Assembly (NCBI GenBank): GCA_011316305.1
Contig: SAUG01000054.1
Span: 1 to 64,000, forward strand
Length of the DNA stretch: 64,000 nt
Origin: Rusavskia elegans
Taxonomy: Eukaryota; Ascomycota; Lecanoromycetes; Teloschistales; Teloschistaceae
Direction: 5' to 3'
The translations under genes and the position numbers were made by a program. The number at the start of each line of letters is the position of its first letter. Within the stretch, counting starts at the first letter, position 1. Of this stretch, positions 1-12,639 are shown piece after piece. Under the pieces are notes generated by a model. That model saw only the letters and a program-made list of their open reading frames with translations. It was not told where the DNA came from and searched no databases.

Positions 1-1797
1 CCGGTACTACTATATTAGCGATACTTTTTACTAATAGTAGTACTAATAGTTTTATCTAGAATAACTATTTTATATTTTTATTTATCTTTATTACTAATAA
101 TAATATTACTTTAGATAAATAAAGTCTAAAAGTAGCTAAAAACGGCTTTAAAACCCCGAAAGAATTTTAAAATAAAAAAGCTTTCTAAAATAATAACTCC
201 TATAGCTAGAATTTTATTAGTAAGCTCGCGAAATTTAGCTATATAAGCTTCTATATTTTTAAAAGAACTATTATAATAAAGGATATCTAGCTAAATATTA
301 AATTTTATAAATTTACCGGTACTATAGACTTTATATTATATCTAGAATCTATCTAGTATCTTTTTAGTATCTAATATAATATTTTTAATAAGGTTTTTAG
401 TATTAGTACTATAGGTCGTCTTAATTACTATATAGATATATTCTATCTATTCCTCTTTATAGTTAAAAAGAGCCGGAAATAAAGGACCCTTAATAATAGT
501 TTAGAGATTATTAAAAACGAGGTAGGCTATAATAGCTTCTTCCTAATTTTTATAATCCGAGCAGGTTTTAAGCTTCGGGACTATATTAATAGGGTAGCTA
601 GAACCCCCTAGTTTAATATTATCTATAATTAATATTATAGAGGTAGATATATTACTAAGTTTAGTACTAGACTATAGAAAACCGCGAGGAATAGTATCGT
701 AGAAAAAGAAATCTGAAAGAAAGTCTAGAAGCGAGTACCCGGAAAATATAATAATTTCGAGGCCGAATAAATTACTCGGGCTTAGAAGTATCGGAAGAAA
801 ACTAAAAGCTATAAAAAGGTCCGGGTCGTCTTCGGATATAATAGAAAATAACTTTAATAGATAGTAATTAAAGTCTAGGCGTAGACGGCTCTAAATAGTA
901 AAATCGATTTACTATTAGTTATATAGGAGTCTATAGTCTTTAATAGAAAATTAGAAGTTATAGGCGGTTTAGCTTACCCGGAGGTTATTAGATAGTCTCT
1001 AAAAAAATATTATTTAAGACTTTTAAGGTTACGAGGATTAGTATAAAGCCTTAATAATAATAATATAGAAGTAGATATAAGGTTTAGGATAGATTAAGTA
1101 AAGCTTCGAAAATTAAAATAATATAATAATAGTCTTTAGTAATAAATAGGAAGTTTCGAGTTTTTATACTATTTAGGACTAGACGATATAGCTAGTAAGG
1201 CCGAAGGCTAGGCTTAATAGCTCTAGCTCTAGAGGCGAGGTAGTTAGTTTAGGAATAATAGGGGCTCGCTTAGACTGTTAGAAGGTTAGAAAAGATATAA
1301 TAGCTAGGAATATAGTCTACTAGCCCCCTATTTTATAGAGATCCTAGCCTATACTAAGTTAGCTAGACAGTCGCTTCCCGTATTTATTTATAATAGCTAG
1401 CACGGGCTTAGCTATCTAGATTACTATAGGATATACGCCGATAACTGGCGTTAGCTAGTATAATATTCCTATAGTAATATATCTATACGCAGTAAATTAG
1501 CGACTTAATAGTTCTATCCGAAAGCAAGGAGGTTAGTAGTTTAAACGGCTAGAAGGGGTCGTAAGGTAAGCCGAAAAGGGTCTATTTAGCTATTTATAAT
1601 TTTAGTAGTAACCGGGGTACTTATAGGTAGTAGTATAACTATAGACTTCGTCGTTCGCCGTATTAGATACTTTATACGGTTTAATAATATATATCGGATC
1701 TATTAAAAGGTAGATAGAAAGTAAAATTCGATAAAGATATAAAGGAATTAAATATAAAGATATAATACTCGCGAATAATAATAATAACTATTATAAA

Positions 1798-1829
1798 CTA
1801 ACTTAGCTAGAGCTTCCGAGCTTATAACC
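1798..1829 (-). promoter_or_regulatory. Primer-binding site resembling half-tRNA(Met)
   Basis: Directly next to the LTR, the plus strand reads like the 5' half of a Met-CAU tRNA (D-arm-like TAGCTAGAGCTTCC followed by GAGCTTATAACC). The same motif flanks the LTR of copy C at 19,786-19,817. Priming from the anticodon half of initiator tRNA-Met is known for Drosophila copia and some fungal Ty1/Copia elements. The match to a specific tRNA was judged by eye only. Confidence 0.5.
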
Positions 1830-2005
1830 TATTAAAGTTATATATATAAAATATTAAGCTTAATTTACTAAGGTAGGCTTTCGCCTGAACTAAGTATATA
1901 AAAAGGAGGTAGCAGGGCCTTAGCGCCTAGAGTTACTAGGCCCGATCGGCACTAGCGCCCTTGGCGCCTTAGTATAGCTGTTGTGCGTAACACGTACTTC
2001 CAACA
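1830..2005 (-). repeat. 5' LTR of copia A
   Basis: 176-bp LTR, the same length as the other family LTRs at 12,333-12,508, 19,818-19,993 and 29,129-29,304. Read on the minus strand it starts TGTTGGAAGTACGTG and its end has decayed from CAACA to CAATA-like sequence. The motif GGCGAAAGCCTAC is shared by all copies. Confidence 0.88.
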
Positions 2006-3856
2006 AATCTTCTATTTAAGTTCTATATAATTATCCCGAATTTCGGATTTTAGATAATTATTAATATTCCTCGCAAGATCTAATTATAAACGTCTATATA
2101 TTTATTAGTACTATAAAAATAGAAATTCTACTATATTAGATTCTTCCGAAGTCTAGTTATATAGAAAAGCTATAGATTTATTTTATACCGATAAATAGTA
2201 TAAAACTATAGTAAAAAAATTAGTATTATTAGAACTAGATAATATTTAGATACTATATACTGAAATATTACTATCTGATATAAAGTATCTCCTAGAAGAT
2301 AAATAGATATATAAAATTAAAAGGGACGTCGATAGTAATATTATACGCTTTAAAATTTACTAAAATTATTTATAGTTTTAAATAGAAAGCCGGTATTAAT
2401 TTTAATAAAACTTTTACTTTAGTTATTAAATCTATATTATTAATAAATATTACTATCTATAATCTAGAACTCGATTAAATAGATATTAAAATAGCCTTCC
2501 TCTATAGCTATATAGACGAAATTATTTATCTATAGTATTCTACTAGTTTTCGCGATTTTAATATAATATATAAATTCCGAAAAATTCTATATAGTTTTAA
2601 ATAATTATTTTAAATCTAGTACCGCTAACTAGCTGAATTCTATACTATTATTAGCTTTAAATCTCTAGAATCCGATTATAGTATTTTTTATAACGGTAGA
2701 ATTATTTTTAATATCTATATTAATAATATTCTTCTAAAATATACTAATTATTATAACTTTAATAATATTAAAATATATCTAAACGTACGTTTTTAAATAT
2801 TAGATTTAGGTTCTATTAATTTCTATTTCGGTATAAAAGTTATTAGAAATCGGGAACTCTATATAGTTTAATTAAACTAAACTATTTATATTAATAAAAT
2901 TAAAAAAGATTATAGTTTTACTATTTATAAAGATAATATTTCTATTTTATAGATTCCGGTCTTTATTTAGAATCCGTTTCTATCGAATAGAACAATTTCC
3001 TATTAATAAAATATAAGTTTTAGAATATTATCGGTTCTTTAATATATACTATATTTAGAACCTATTTAATTATTATTTTAGCTATTTCTATCGTTAGCTA
3101 ATATCTATCTAGTTCTATAAACTACTACTAGAATACCGTTACTAGAATTTTTAAATATCTATATAAAACGGCTTATTTTATTTTTATCTATAAAAGTAAC
3201 CTATAGAAGCATCGGGGTATATTAATACCGATTAGGTAGATAACTATAAAATGTATCGCTTTATATTTAGATATATTTTCGATATTTAATCCGGCGCTAT
3301 AAGCTGGTTATCTAAATAGTAAACTACTATAGTTTATTCGACTACTAAAATAGAATTAGATAGGGAAACTAGAACTACTAAAGAAGCTATTTAGCTAAAT
3401 TAAATTTAAATTAGCTATTAATTAATTATTCGCTATTAAATACTATTCCAGATATAGTAACTCTCTATAGCGATAACTAGAGCGCTAGTATCTTTACAAT
3501 AAGTATTTAGTTCTATAGTTATACTAAGTAAATTAGTATCTATTTTAAATTTCTATAGAATAAAATCGCTAATAAAACTTTCGACTTTTAATATATTCTA
3601 ACGGAATAGATAGTTATTTTACTAATAGACCTTTTAGAGCTTTAGATAAAGGTAAACTCGAAGCTTTCTATATAGTATTTAGGTTTAAAGATCCGAAAAC
3701 GCTCTAAACTTTAAACGATAATAGCGATAATCTATCTAAATTATAAAAATTTTTCTACTAATAATCTTCCTCGGAATATAATTAACTGCGGGGTATAAAT
3801 AATTACTATATATCTATAAATATTATTTCCGGAAAGTATAATATATATTATAGAAA
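2006..3856 (+). pseudogene. Copia B pol: reverse transcriptase and RNase H
   Basis: Plus-strand Ty1/Copia pol remnant. About 2,335-2,860 reads as reverse transcriptase, with recognisable YKARLVVKGFKQKAG, DIKIAFLYSYIDEIIY and the catalytic-box remnant YINNILL (expected YVDD) near 2,710-2,735. RNase H follows, with the pieces SGAISWLSK and YSTTKIE near 3,295-3,356. Most stops are TAG/TAA at expected Gln positions. After RNase H (about 3,650-3,856) the sequence matches the reverse complement of 13,960-14,160 in copy C. The frame is cut by a hAT-like insertion at 3,857 and copy B continues at 5,339. Confidence 0.85.
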
Positions 3857-5338
3857 TAGACTGGCCGGTTCGGGTCGGGTTTCTATCGAACCGTCGGATA
3901 CTCGACCCGATTTTAATAACCCGATCCGGGTTCGATCCGCTAAACGGGTTATAGATTCTAATCCGACTTTTAGATTAGATTATAGACTTTAATCCGAAAA
4001 TCCGACTCGAAAATCTAACTCGATCCGAGTATTTAATAGTTAAATACGAAAGTAATTATAGATAATATAAAATAGTAATATATTCTATTTAATACTAGCT
4101 AATATAATAGTTATCTTTAAATATTAGTTTAAATACCGGTACTTTATAAATAGTATTATTTTTTTTCTAAATAATTCTATCGACGTATATCTTTTTTCTA
4201 GAGCTTTCAATTTTTTAGAACTTATTATTTACTAGCTATCGTCATATCTCCAGCTTTATCTCTAGATTCTATATTAACCTTTTAATAAACTAGGTGTTTT
4301 TCTACTAAATAGAAATACGCTTAGTATAGATTACGGCTAGTTAATAATCTATAAACAATTAGTATAGTCGGATATATAGTAATATAGTAAAATAATATAT
4401 TTATTTATTAGAAAAGTAATTATATATCCTTCTATTATATTCTATAGAGTTGCTAATAGTATATTTTATTTCCTATTAATCCCTTTATTTATATTTATAG
4501 TAGCGACGTCGGTAAAGATTTCGCGATATAGTCTAGTAAAAGGTACTTTAGAAATAAAAGGTTCGAAGCCTTTCTAGTATCTATAGATTTCTTAATTCTA
4601 GACTTCTATTTATATTCTTTTCGATAGATTATTAGCTAGACTATTTAGATCATACTACTCTAGAGTATCACCGATACTATAGCGCTATAAGATTTCTTTT
4701 TACCTTTCCTTTTATCTTTTCCGATTCTGCTTCCTCGAGTCTTTACTATATCTCTATAGGACGGAATTAATTTCTTATCTAAAATAGTTTTAATTTTACT
4801 ATATAATTAATTATATTATTTTTATATATTATTTCCATTTAGATACGTACGTACTATATATTACGCTACGATAAATAAAAGGAATAAAAGACTGACGATA
4901 GTATAAAGTATAATACGGTACGGTATATAGTATATTAAGATTTATTTATAGTAGTTAATTATTAAAAAATAGAAGATTAGAAGTAAAATATATCGATATT
5001 TTATATGACATTTCTATAATAGTAATATAGAGGAGTAATATAGATATATATATACTAAGTAATATTATAAATAGTATAAACTATTTAGGAAATAATAATA
5101 AATAGTATACGTTAATATTAGAATACGTTAATATTAAATATACCTAAAGTCTTTAGTATATTATTAGGAAAAAATAGAGATTTATAGGCAGTATAATATA
5201 TAAAAAGAATTATATTTTAATATTAGAGTTATACTTTTATATACGAATTTAGTATTTTAGCGGATCGAATCTAGATATCCAATCCCGATCCGGGTTCGAA
5301 TCGGGTCGAACTATAAAAAAACCCGACCCGACGGCCTA
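3857..5338. mobile_element. hAT-like element, family A copy 1
   Basis: Begins TAGACTGGCC followed by a GGTTCGGGTCGGG-type GC-rich subterminal block, and ends with CGACGGCCTA, a damaged form of GGCCAGTCTA. Here the 8-bp duplication seen in other copies is not evident. Comparison with copia C indicates about 45 bp of B is missing at the junction, so insertion or decay involved a deletion. The interior (4,350-4,740, minus strand) carries the same gene relic as copy 3 at 33,218-33,560. Confidence 0.7.
4350..4740 (-). pseudogene. Relic of the family-A element gene
   Basis: Read on the minus strand, this block matches the plus-strand relic at 33,218-33,560 inside hAT-like copy 3. Both begin with a basic stretch (TRGSRIGKDKRKGKK here, MTRRNRTGKNKKK there) and share a later segment with DTRKA-type residues. 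The relative orientation to the element ends differs between the two copies. No function is recognised; the basic N-terminus could be DNA-binding or a nuclear signal. Confidence 0.45.
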
Positions 5339-5910
5339 ATATAATATCTATATCATTTTTAAATCGCTATATTCTTTATATACTTTCCGATAATATATTC
5401 GATCGAAATTCGTATATAGTCGTCTATACCCGGATTTATCTTTTTATTTTAATAATAAAATATTAAAAGAGGTATCTTTAGTCTATACTTTACAAAATTC
5501 TATACTGGATTAATTATTAACTGGTTTCAATATCGGTAAACGCGTTTTAACTATCTAGTAGACTATTCGAGCTCTATATAAAACTTTCAGAACTAGTATA
5601 GATATAGTCTAATTAGTATCCTAGCTACTTGATACCCGCTATACGGTTTCGTCTACTATTTACTACTGTTAGATTTTCGAGTATAATTTTACTAAATCTA
5701 TACTATCTAATATATAAATTATACTGTTCGATTTTCAATATTCTACGTTTCTATTTAATACTATTTATAGCCGTTATAGACTCAAATAGCTTTCGAAAAC
5801 TCGACTTTACTGCCCGAAATCTCGATCTATATATATATATCGAAGTATTTAATAAACTATTTAATAACTTTTAGATTTATATCGCTTATATAAATTATAG
5901 TTTAGTTAAG
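5339..5910 (+). mobile_element. Copia B, continuation after pol
   Basis: Aligns closely with the reverse complement of about 13,370-13,900 of copia C, so it is the post-pol region of copy B. On its minus strand it carries the same antisense reading frame as C. It is interrupted at about 5,900, within a 9-10 base ATAAATTATA target that recurs at 26,476, by element E1. An 81-codon open frame at 5,629-5,874 is an accident of this degenerate region and not a gene. Confidence 0.8.
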
Positions 5911-7839
5911 TGGTTTTGGTTTTAATACCCGGTAAACCAGTGGTTCGGTAAGTAAATTAAGCGTTGATATACTAGTATTAAATATACAGTTGTAGAATTT
6001 ATATTCTAGTATAGTTAACGTAAATAATAGTTCTATAGAATATTAATTTAAATTTACTTAGTAATATAACGTATCTTTCTACCGATAACTTAATATAGAG
6101 ATTTTTATAGATAAATATACCTTGCAGTTATCGCTTTTTTTTTCTACTTTTACTAGTAATATAAGTCTAAAAGCCTTTATATACGTATATAATCCCGTAA
6201 CAGCTATAGCTATAGGCTAAACCAGACGGTAATATATCTATATTAACTATAACTACCCGCGCGGTCGTCGACTACCTTATTATAGCTAGAGTAACCTATT
6301 TCGACTTCGATAAAAATTTCCTTTTTACTACTTTTAAAACGTACTATCCGATTTCTCTTCCTTCCTTTAATTTAATCGACCGGGTAAAGCTTCTAGCTAT
6401 AGTAGCTAGTATACTACCTATCGACCTTTTTAAAGCTAGGTAGGCTAAAAAATATTTTAATAGTTTAACGGAACGTTTAGGTACGGGTTATATAATATAT
6501 ATAGCTAAAGCGATAGATATAGATAATTATTTCATCGTATAGTAGATAGATATGGTAGAAATATTGGAAGCTGATAATTATATATAACGTCGAGGAAAGA
6601 TTACCTTAGAGTCACCCATACATTTTTTACCTACAAGTTAATATAGAGTTAGTATAAAGTCTAGACGGATTAATATCGGATTTTCTTTCTAATCTTTTTT
6701 TATTCTAAATAGCTATTAAATTATTTACTATCTAAAACGTCGAGTCTGAATTACTAAGTAATTCTCGTTAAGATATTATTAAGATATATATAATTTAACT
6801 CGGGGTTTCTAACTAATTATAGATTACGAATAACACCCTATCTTAGCTTATACTTAGATATAAATAGAGTTATATTAAATAACTATTAGATAACTATCGC
6901 GGGTAACTAAAGATCTTTTATAGTAATAGATTAATATTTTATTAGCTTCCATTCTTTACCTATTAAAGTTAGGCGGGATATAGAATAGATAGTATATTTT
7001 ATCTAATAATAGGTCTCGGTTGATAATAGATTAATTTAGCTTTAAAGCTCTTTTCGTACTAAAATACTGCTATATACTCCTTCTATAATAAGGAAAGAGA
7101 AGAAAAATAATATAGACTCGGTATAGGAATCTAGAAAACTACTTCGTAGATAATAATAAAGCTATCTAAATACTATTTAATATATAGTAAATAGGGTATC
7201 TTTCGCTATATAAATAAAATATAAAGTAGAAAATAAATAAACTATCGACGATATATCTATAAAATACTAATATATTGAACGCTAGAGCTAAATTTTATAT
7301 TTCTATAGTTTTTTAATCTTATACGTCTATTAGCTTTCTAAAACTTACAACTTTAGTATCTTTAATTATAGGATAGAAAGAATAGTAATAAGAGACGCAG
7401 GGATAGATACTATAAAAGTAATATAGTATATGGAATTATTTACTATAACCCTCTACTAAAGCTATAAAAGGGGTAGCTATTAAATAAGAATTAAATAATC
7501 CTTATCGTCCTTCGGTATAAAAGCTATCGAGGGTACTTTCTTCTAGCGGGGCCTAGTTTTAGTAATAGCGATAAAATCCTTACTAGTTAATATATCGTAG
7601 AACTTATATTTAGTTATACTATTATACTATAAAAAAAATTATAGCGATTCTAATTATAGTTTTTAGGCTAATAATCTATTTATAGCTAGTCTAAATAGAG
7701 TTTAAAGTAAGCGGCTAGATTCGTATATATACCTAAAATATTAGTATTAGTTATAGCGACTAGATAGTAAACTATAGATTATAATAAGATAGGACGATAA
7801 ACGACGCGATAATATATTTTTAAAGAATTTATAAGCCTC

Positions 7840-8400
7840 TGTACTTTCTTTATTAGATACAGGGATATTAATATTAACGATAGTAAATTTAAAGACGAAT
7901 ATAAAAGAGCTTACGGTAAATAATCGTCTATAGCTTTTAATTAAAGGTTTAAAATCTTAAATACTCTCTATATCTTTGTTACTAGTAACTTATTTAACCA
8001 TTTAAACCTTTTATTAATTAGTATATATATATTTAATCCGCTGACTATATTTATAAATATATAATTCCGATATTCCTACTAAATACCGACCGAATAATAT
8101 CCGGATAGAACCTAAAATACGAAAACCGAAAAAAAATATACGATATTCGGTTTAAAAACTTATAAATTTAGCTAATATATTAATAGGGATCCAAGGGCCT
8201 TCTAGTATCTCTACTAGAAGTAGACTGGGCTCGGGATCTTAGGTATAGGGCTTTTATCTAGCGATAAACTAATCTTAACTTTTATTAAATATAGTAGCTT
8301 CGTTTTTAAATATATTAGCCTAAAAGCCTTTATAATTAGAATTAGATAGTCCGGAATCGGATATAAGTATAGTTATAGACTAGAAAAAATATTAGTATAG
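7840..8400 (+). pseudogene. E1 coding relic, Ser/Pro/Gln-rich
   Basis: One plus-strand frame stays coherent over about 180 codons if TAG/TAA are read as decayed Gln. It includes SVLSLLDTGIL near the start, then KIRKPKKNIR and a Ser/Gly/Gln-rich stretch with GPSSISTRSRLGSGS. Only one TGA was seen in it. LLDTG resembles the active-site triplet of retroviral-type aspartic proteases, but without a flanking signature I treat that as weak. The frame appears to extend upstream towards about 6,900 with more damage. Confidence 0.4.
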
Positions 8401-10959
8401 CCTATATATACATAAAAGGGATAATAATAAATACCGTTTTATAGATCTATAAAGGAATATTAGAATAAGAATTAGTACTATTAGAAGTAGAGATTTTACT
8501 ATTATATTTAGAATTCTTAATAGTCGATAGTTAAAAAAATTTTTATAATTCGGTATTCGTATAATTATAATAATAATTACTATTATTATTATTACGGTCT
8601 TTATTATTATCGGTATTTTTATAGCTACTAATCGAATAAACTTTTATAGTACTACTATTATTATAAGGCGTCGGTTAAGATTACTCGATATTTAAATATT
8701 TCTAAAATAGAAAATTATTTTTATCGGTAGAATTATTATCCGATAATTAATATTTATAAAATTTAGTAAGGAAAGATATAGTTAATTTAGCTTTACTTCG
8801 GCTTACTATAGTCTTTAATATAGATATACGATTTATAGTTCCCGGTATATTTAAAATAATATATATATAAATAGAAATTAGAAACCGATTAACTAAAAGA
8901 ATGAAGTAGGATACTAGATAAAATAAAAGAATAATTAGAAAGCTAAAAGGGCTAGATTATAAAATAAAAGAAGATATACCCTATATATTATAGCTCTATA
9001 GACTTATTCAACCCGTAATTTCAGATTTCTAACTATTTTTTAAATTATTATTCTTTTAACTATCTTATTATTCTTTCTACCCTTTTATTATCTAAACATC
9101 TTACTATCTTATTACTCTACCTTCTATATACTTTAAAATATACCGATAAGATAATATTATTCGATTTTTAGACGTATTCCTATAGTATATAGAGGATATA
9201 GAACAATTACGGATTAGCTAGATAATATAAAATCGATTTTTATATATAAGAATCCTATAGTGGCCTAGAAAGAAATATAGTAGGCTAGATAATATAGATT
9301 TATTTATACGACGTATATATTCCTTTACGTTTTTATTATAGCTAAACTAATAAAATTTAGCTATCTATAGATTCTACTCGATATTAGAAAACTTTAAAGA
9401 AGTCGTAGATAAATTATCGGAATCTATTAATATATTAGTAATAGTAGTTTATAGATTAAAAGAATATAGATAATTAAAATAATTAAAAATTAGTATTCGG
9501 TCGCTATTAGGCTATATTATATTATAGAATCTGCTTCGATTCTAGCTATTTAGATAATATTTCAGGTATTCTATTATAGCTCGTCGGCGATAAATATAGG
9601 CGATAGAGTTAATAGTAGGAATAATAGACCGACAGGTTTTAGAATTAATAGTTACCCTATATATAGTAGTACTACCTCTACCGACTTGAAAGTTTTTTTT
9701 TAAACTAAGTTCTATATACTATTTTTTCACTTTACTTTCCTTTATCGGGTATATAATTATAGTATTATTAGCGCTATATAGGCTAATAGCTAGAAGCTAT
9801 AATCTTTTTTTATATTTTTTATTAATTATATAGAACTATCCCTAGTAACTATAAATAGCGTAAGGTTTCGAATCGGCTATATAGCTCCTATTTCTAGATC
9901 TATTTGAATTTTCTATACAGCGGCTATTATTTCTATATATTTTTCGATATTTTCTATAAATTTTAAATATACTTCTACCCGTTTACCAGATATTCCTAAT
10001 ATATCTCTATAAAATATCCTACAGGCCTACTATAGCTCTAGTAAATAGCCAAAGGTTTATAATAATAATAACTATAATATCGATAAGTCTATATAATAGA
10101 GATCGAGAAAGTAATATTTTAAAACCTTTTATATGTAATAGTATTCTAGTTAGGCGATATAATAACTAGGCTAAAGAAAGTTTAAAAAGAAGATTTATAA
10201 AATATTATTAGTAGTATATAAATCGATATTATAGATAGATATAGAGGATTCGGATATTCTACTAGATATTAAAGATAGACTAGTAAGATTTATAGTAAGT
10301 ATTATAGATAGAGAAACTATAATAGAATTAACTCCGATAAAATTGGATAATTATAGCTAATATACGTTATAGGCTATTATTAGTATATCTAATTAACTAC
10401 TTTAATATATCGCTAATATAGATAATAACGATACTATTATTATAGTATTAGAAGTAGAATAGTAGTATATCTAGTAATAAACTCTACCCTCTATATAAAT
10501 ACTAGATAAACCCTTTAAAGTACCAGGTTTCGATAATAAAAGCTAATAACAGGATAGTAATATTAAAATAGTTATATTAGATAATACCTAAGCTCCTATC
10601 GTAGAATAGAGATTACTACTATAATTACGCCGGCCTTCTACTATAATAATTAATAAAAGTAAAGCTATTCTATATAAACGTTTAAAGTTTATTTTAAATA
10701 ATTTTACTATAACTTTTAGGATATAGGTTAAAGTTTCTAGTCTATCGAAATATTATTACTAAAGTTTATTAGAAATTTTAGGATATTTAATAATATTTAA
10801 ATATTATATAATCTTTCTTGACTAATTTCTACTTTTAAATATAATATTAAAGCCTAACTTCCTTTTATTATATTAAAGAAAAAATCTCTTTCTATTATAT
10901 CTAAATAATAGCCTACTATAATACCGGTAAAAAAAGAGTAAGTAGATCGAGATTAAAAT

Positions 10960-11260
10960 ATAGCTATTATAGTTCGTAAGATAAGCTTTATATTAAACTT
11001 AATATATCTTATAGATCTAATCTAATTTTTTCGTATAGTTCTAGCTTTATTTTAAAGGAAGAAAATATATAGCGCAATAGCTTTATTTATCGATAAACCG
11101 TTTAAATTCTATTACTCGAACGTTTAGGCTATATTAATTATATTTTATTCGGGCTTATTTATAAAATTACTTAATAATAGGTATTTACTATTTCCTTTAG
11201 ATATAGTTTATACTACTTATATAGAAGATAATTATATTTACCGAGATGAAAAAGTTAAGA
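10960..11260 (+). pseudogene. E1 second coding relic, unknown protein
   Basis: Plus-strand segment that stays open with only Gln-derived stops. It includes AIALFIDKPFKFYYSNVQA and a following acidic/basic part (YIEDNYIYRDEKVKSK). It is in the same orientation as the relic at 7.8-8.4 kb. No family recognised. Further coherent pieces occur to about 12,150. Confidence 0.35.
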
Positions 11261-12332
11261 GTAAGGTATTTAGAATATATTTATTCTATAGATTAGAACT
11301 CTAGAAGCTCTATAGCTATTCCTAGTTAACTGATACTACGGATCTAAAAAATTAAAAATCTTTATAACTTCCGATTTAGAACTAGGTTTAGTATTATAAA
11401 TAAAGATAATACTATTTTTAAATATCTGTTCTATAAATACGATATTTTTAAAATATTAGAGTTTTTAGTTTAGCTTAATTTTAATAATATATATTTCGAT
11501 ATATATTTTAAAGATTCCGATTTAATTAAAAGATCTTTAGGTTTATATTATATTAAGATTTTTATTCGAAATATTATTTTTTATAGTTATACTTTCTTTT
11601 CTTTATACCTTTTACTACTTCTACGAGATAAACTAGAGATTACTACCTATAGCTATAAATATTTTAAGTAACTAATATCGTTTCCGAAGGTATTTTTAGT
11701 CACTTTTATAGTTTTTATAAATAAATTCGACCTTTTTCGTAATATATAAAGGTTATTAGTAGGAATCTATACTATAATTATATTACTAATCTAGTAAAAA
11801 AGAAAAAAGCGGGCTAATATATTACCTTTAATATTAGGACCCTATAGAAGTTGATTTAAAGATATTATTTAAACCCTATAACTATAAATAGTAAAGTTAG
11901 AAGCAGGTATTAAAATATAGTTCCCTAGTGTATATAGGCGACCTTCTTTAGTAAAATAATAATTCCTATAGTAACGGGAGGATATACTAAATATCTCGTT
12001 AAATAAAATAAAAGATATAAATTAGCCTTCGATGTTAAATCTAATACGTAGTACTACTATAGAGTTCTTAAAAAATATATATACGGTAATAAATTTACTT
12101 TTTTAAAAGAAGATAATTAATAATTTTTAAAATATAGGAGTAAGATCTAAATAAATTCTTCTAGTCGATTTTATTTCTACCCTAGATATTATTATAGAAA
12201 TCGTCCGATAAATCTAATATATACGTCAGTCTATATACTATTTTAGGTGGCACTTTATATTCTGGAATGGCCTGTCAACATTATATAAATTATATATTGA
12301 AAGATATAAGATGTTTATCGAATATTAATATT

Positions 12333-12508
12333 TATTGAAATCATATATATGGAACATCAAGCTTGATTTACTAAGGTAGGCTTTCGCCTGGACTAAGTAT
12401 ATAAGAAGGAGGTAGCAGGGCCTTGGCGCCGAGAGCTACTAGGCCTAATCGGTACTAGCGCCCTTAGTATTTTAGTATAGCTATTATACGTAGTACGTAT
12501 TTCTAATA
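12333..12508 (-). repeat. 3' LTR of copia C
   Basis: 176 bp. In plus orientation it begins TATTGAAATCATATATATGG and ends TTCTAATA. It keeps much more CpA/TpG in its first half than the partner LTR at 19,818-19,993, where the same bases read TATTAAAATTATATATATAA. The two LTRs differ mainly by C-to-T and G-to-A changes. Confidence 0.9.
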
Positions 12509-12639
12509 CTTCTATACGAATAATATACTATATATATACCGAAAGTAAAAATTAAATAGACTCGCTATATACTCGCTAAAAAACCTGTAGGAAAAAGAGT
12601 TTATATATAAAAGCTTAAGGAGCTCCTATAGTAGATATA

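Larger units (their letters stand above)
1..2005 (-). mobile_element. Copia element A, 5' LTR and gag part (cut by window start)
   Basis: Reverse-strand Ty1/Copia retrotransposon of the same family as the complete copy at 12,333-19,993. Bases 1-1,829 align with about 17,930-19,817 of that copy, which is the gag region. The element runs off the left edge of the window, so pol and the 3' LTR are missing. Its 5' LTR is 1,830-2,005. It was inserted into copia B, whose sequence resumes immediately at 2,006 in the opposite orientation. Stops are frequent in every frame. Confidence 0.85.
5901..12240 (+). mobile_element. Unclassified element E1, left part
   Basis: Starts with GTTTAGTTAAGTGGTTTTGG followed by a partly self-complementary block (CCCGGTAAACCAGTGGTTCGGTAAG). 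The same start recurs at about 60,216 and the same 3' end recurs at 26,400-26,475 and 61,110-61,160. The element is therefore 5,901-12,240 plus 26,316-26,475, about 6.5 kb without the nested unit D. It is flanked by a 9-10 bp direct repeat (ATAAATTATA). I see no LTRs or clear terminal inverted repeats. It could be a non-LTR retrotransposon or a Mutator-like element with weak TIRs; I could not place a reverse transcriptase or transposase motif with confidence. Confidence 0.6.

Noticed and set aside
5629..5874. 81-codon open frame
   Set aside because: It lies within the post-pol part of copia B, in neither the pol nor the antisense ORF frame, and is rich in Ile/Leu/Tyr from AT bias.
7866..7900. 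LLDTG as an aspartic protease active site in E1
   Set aside because: Only the triplet matches; no flanking hydrophobic-Gly signature visible, so not called as a protease.
12241..12332. 9-bp target duplication and Mutator assignment for element D
   Set aside because: ATATACTAT/GTATACTAT fits with one mismatch, but the solo arm shows a clean TA duplication with the same ends. TA preferred, though not proven.
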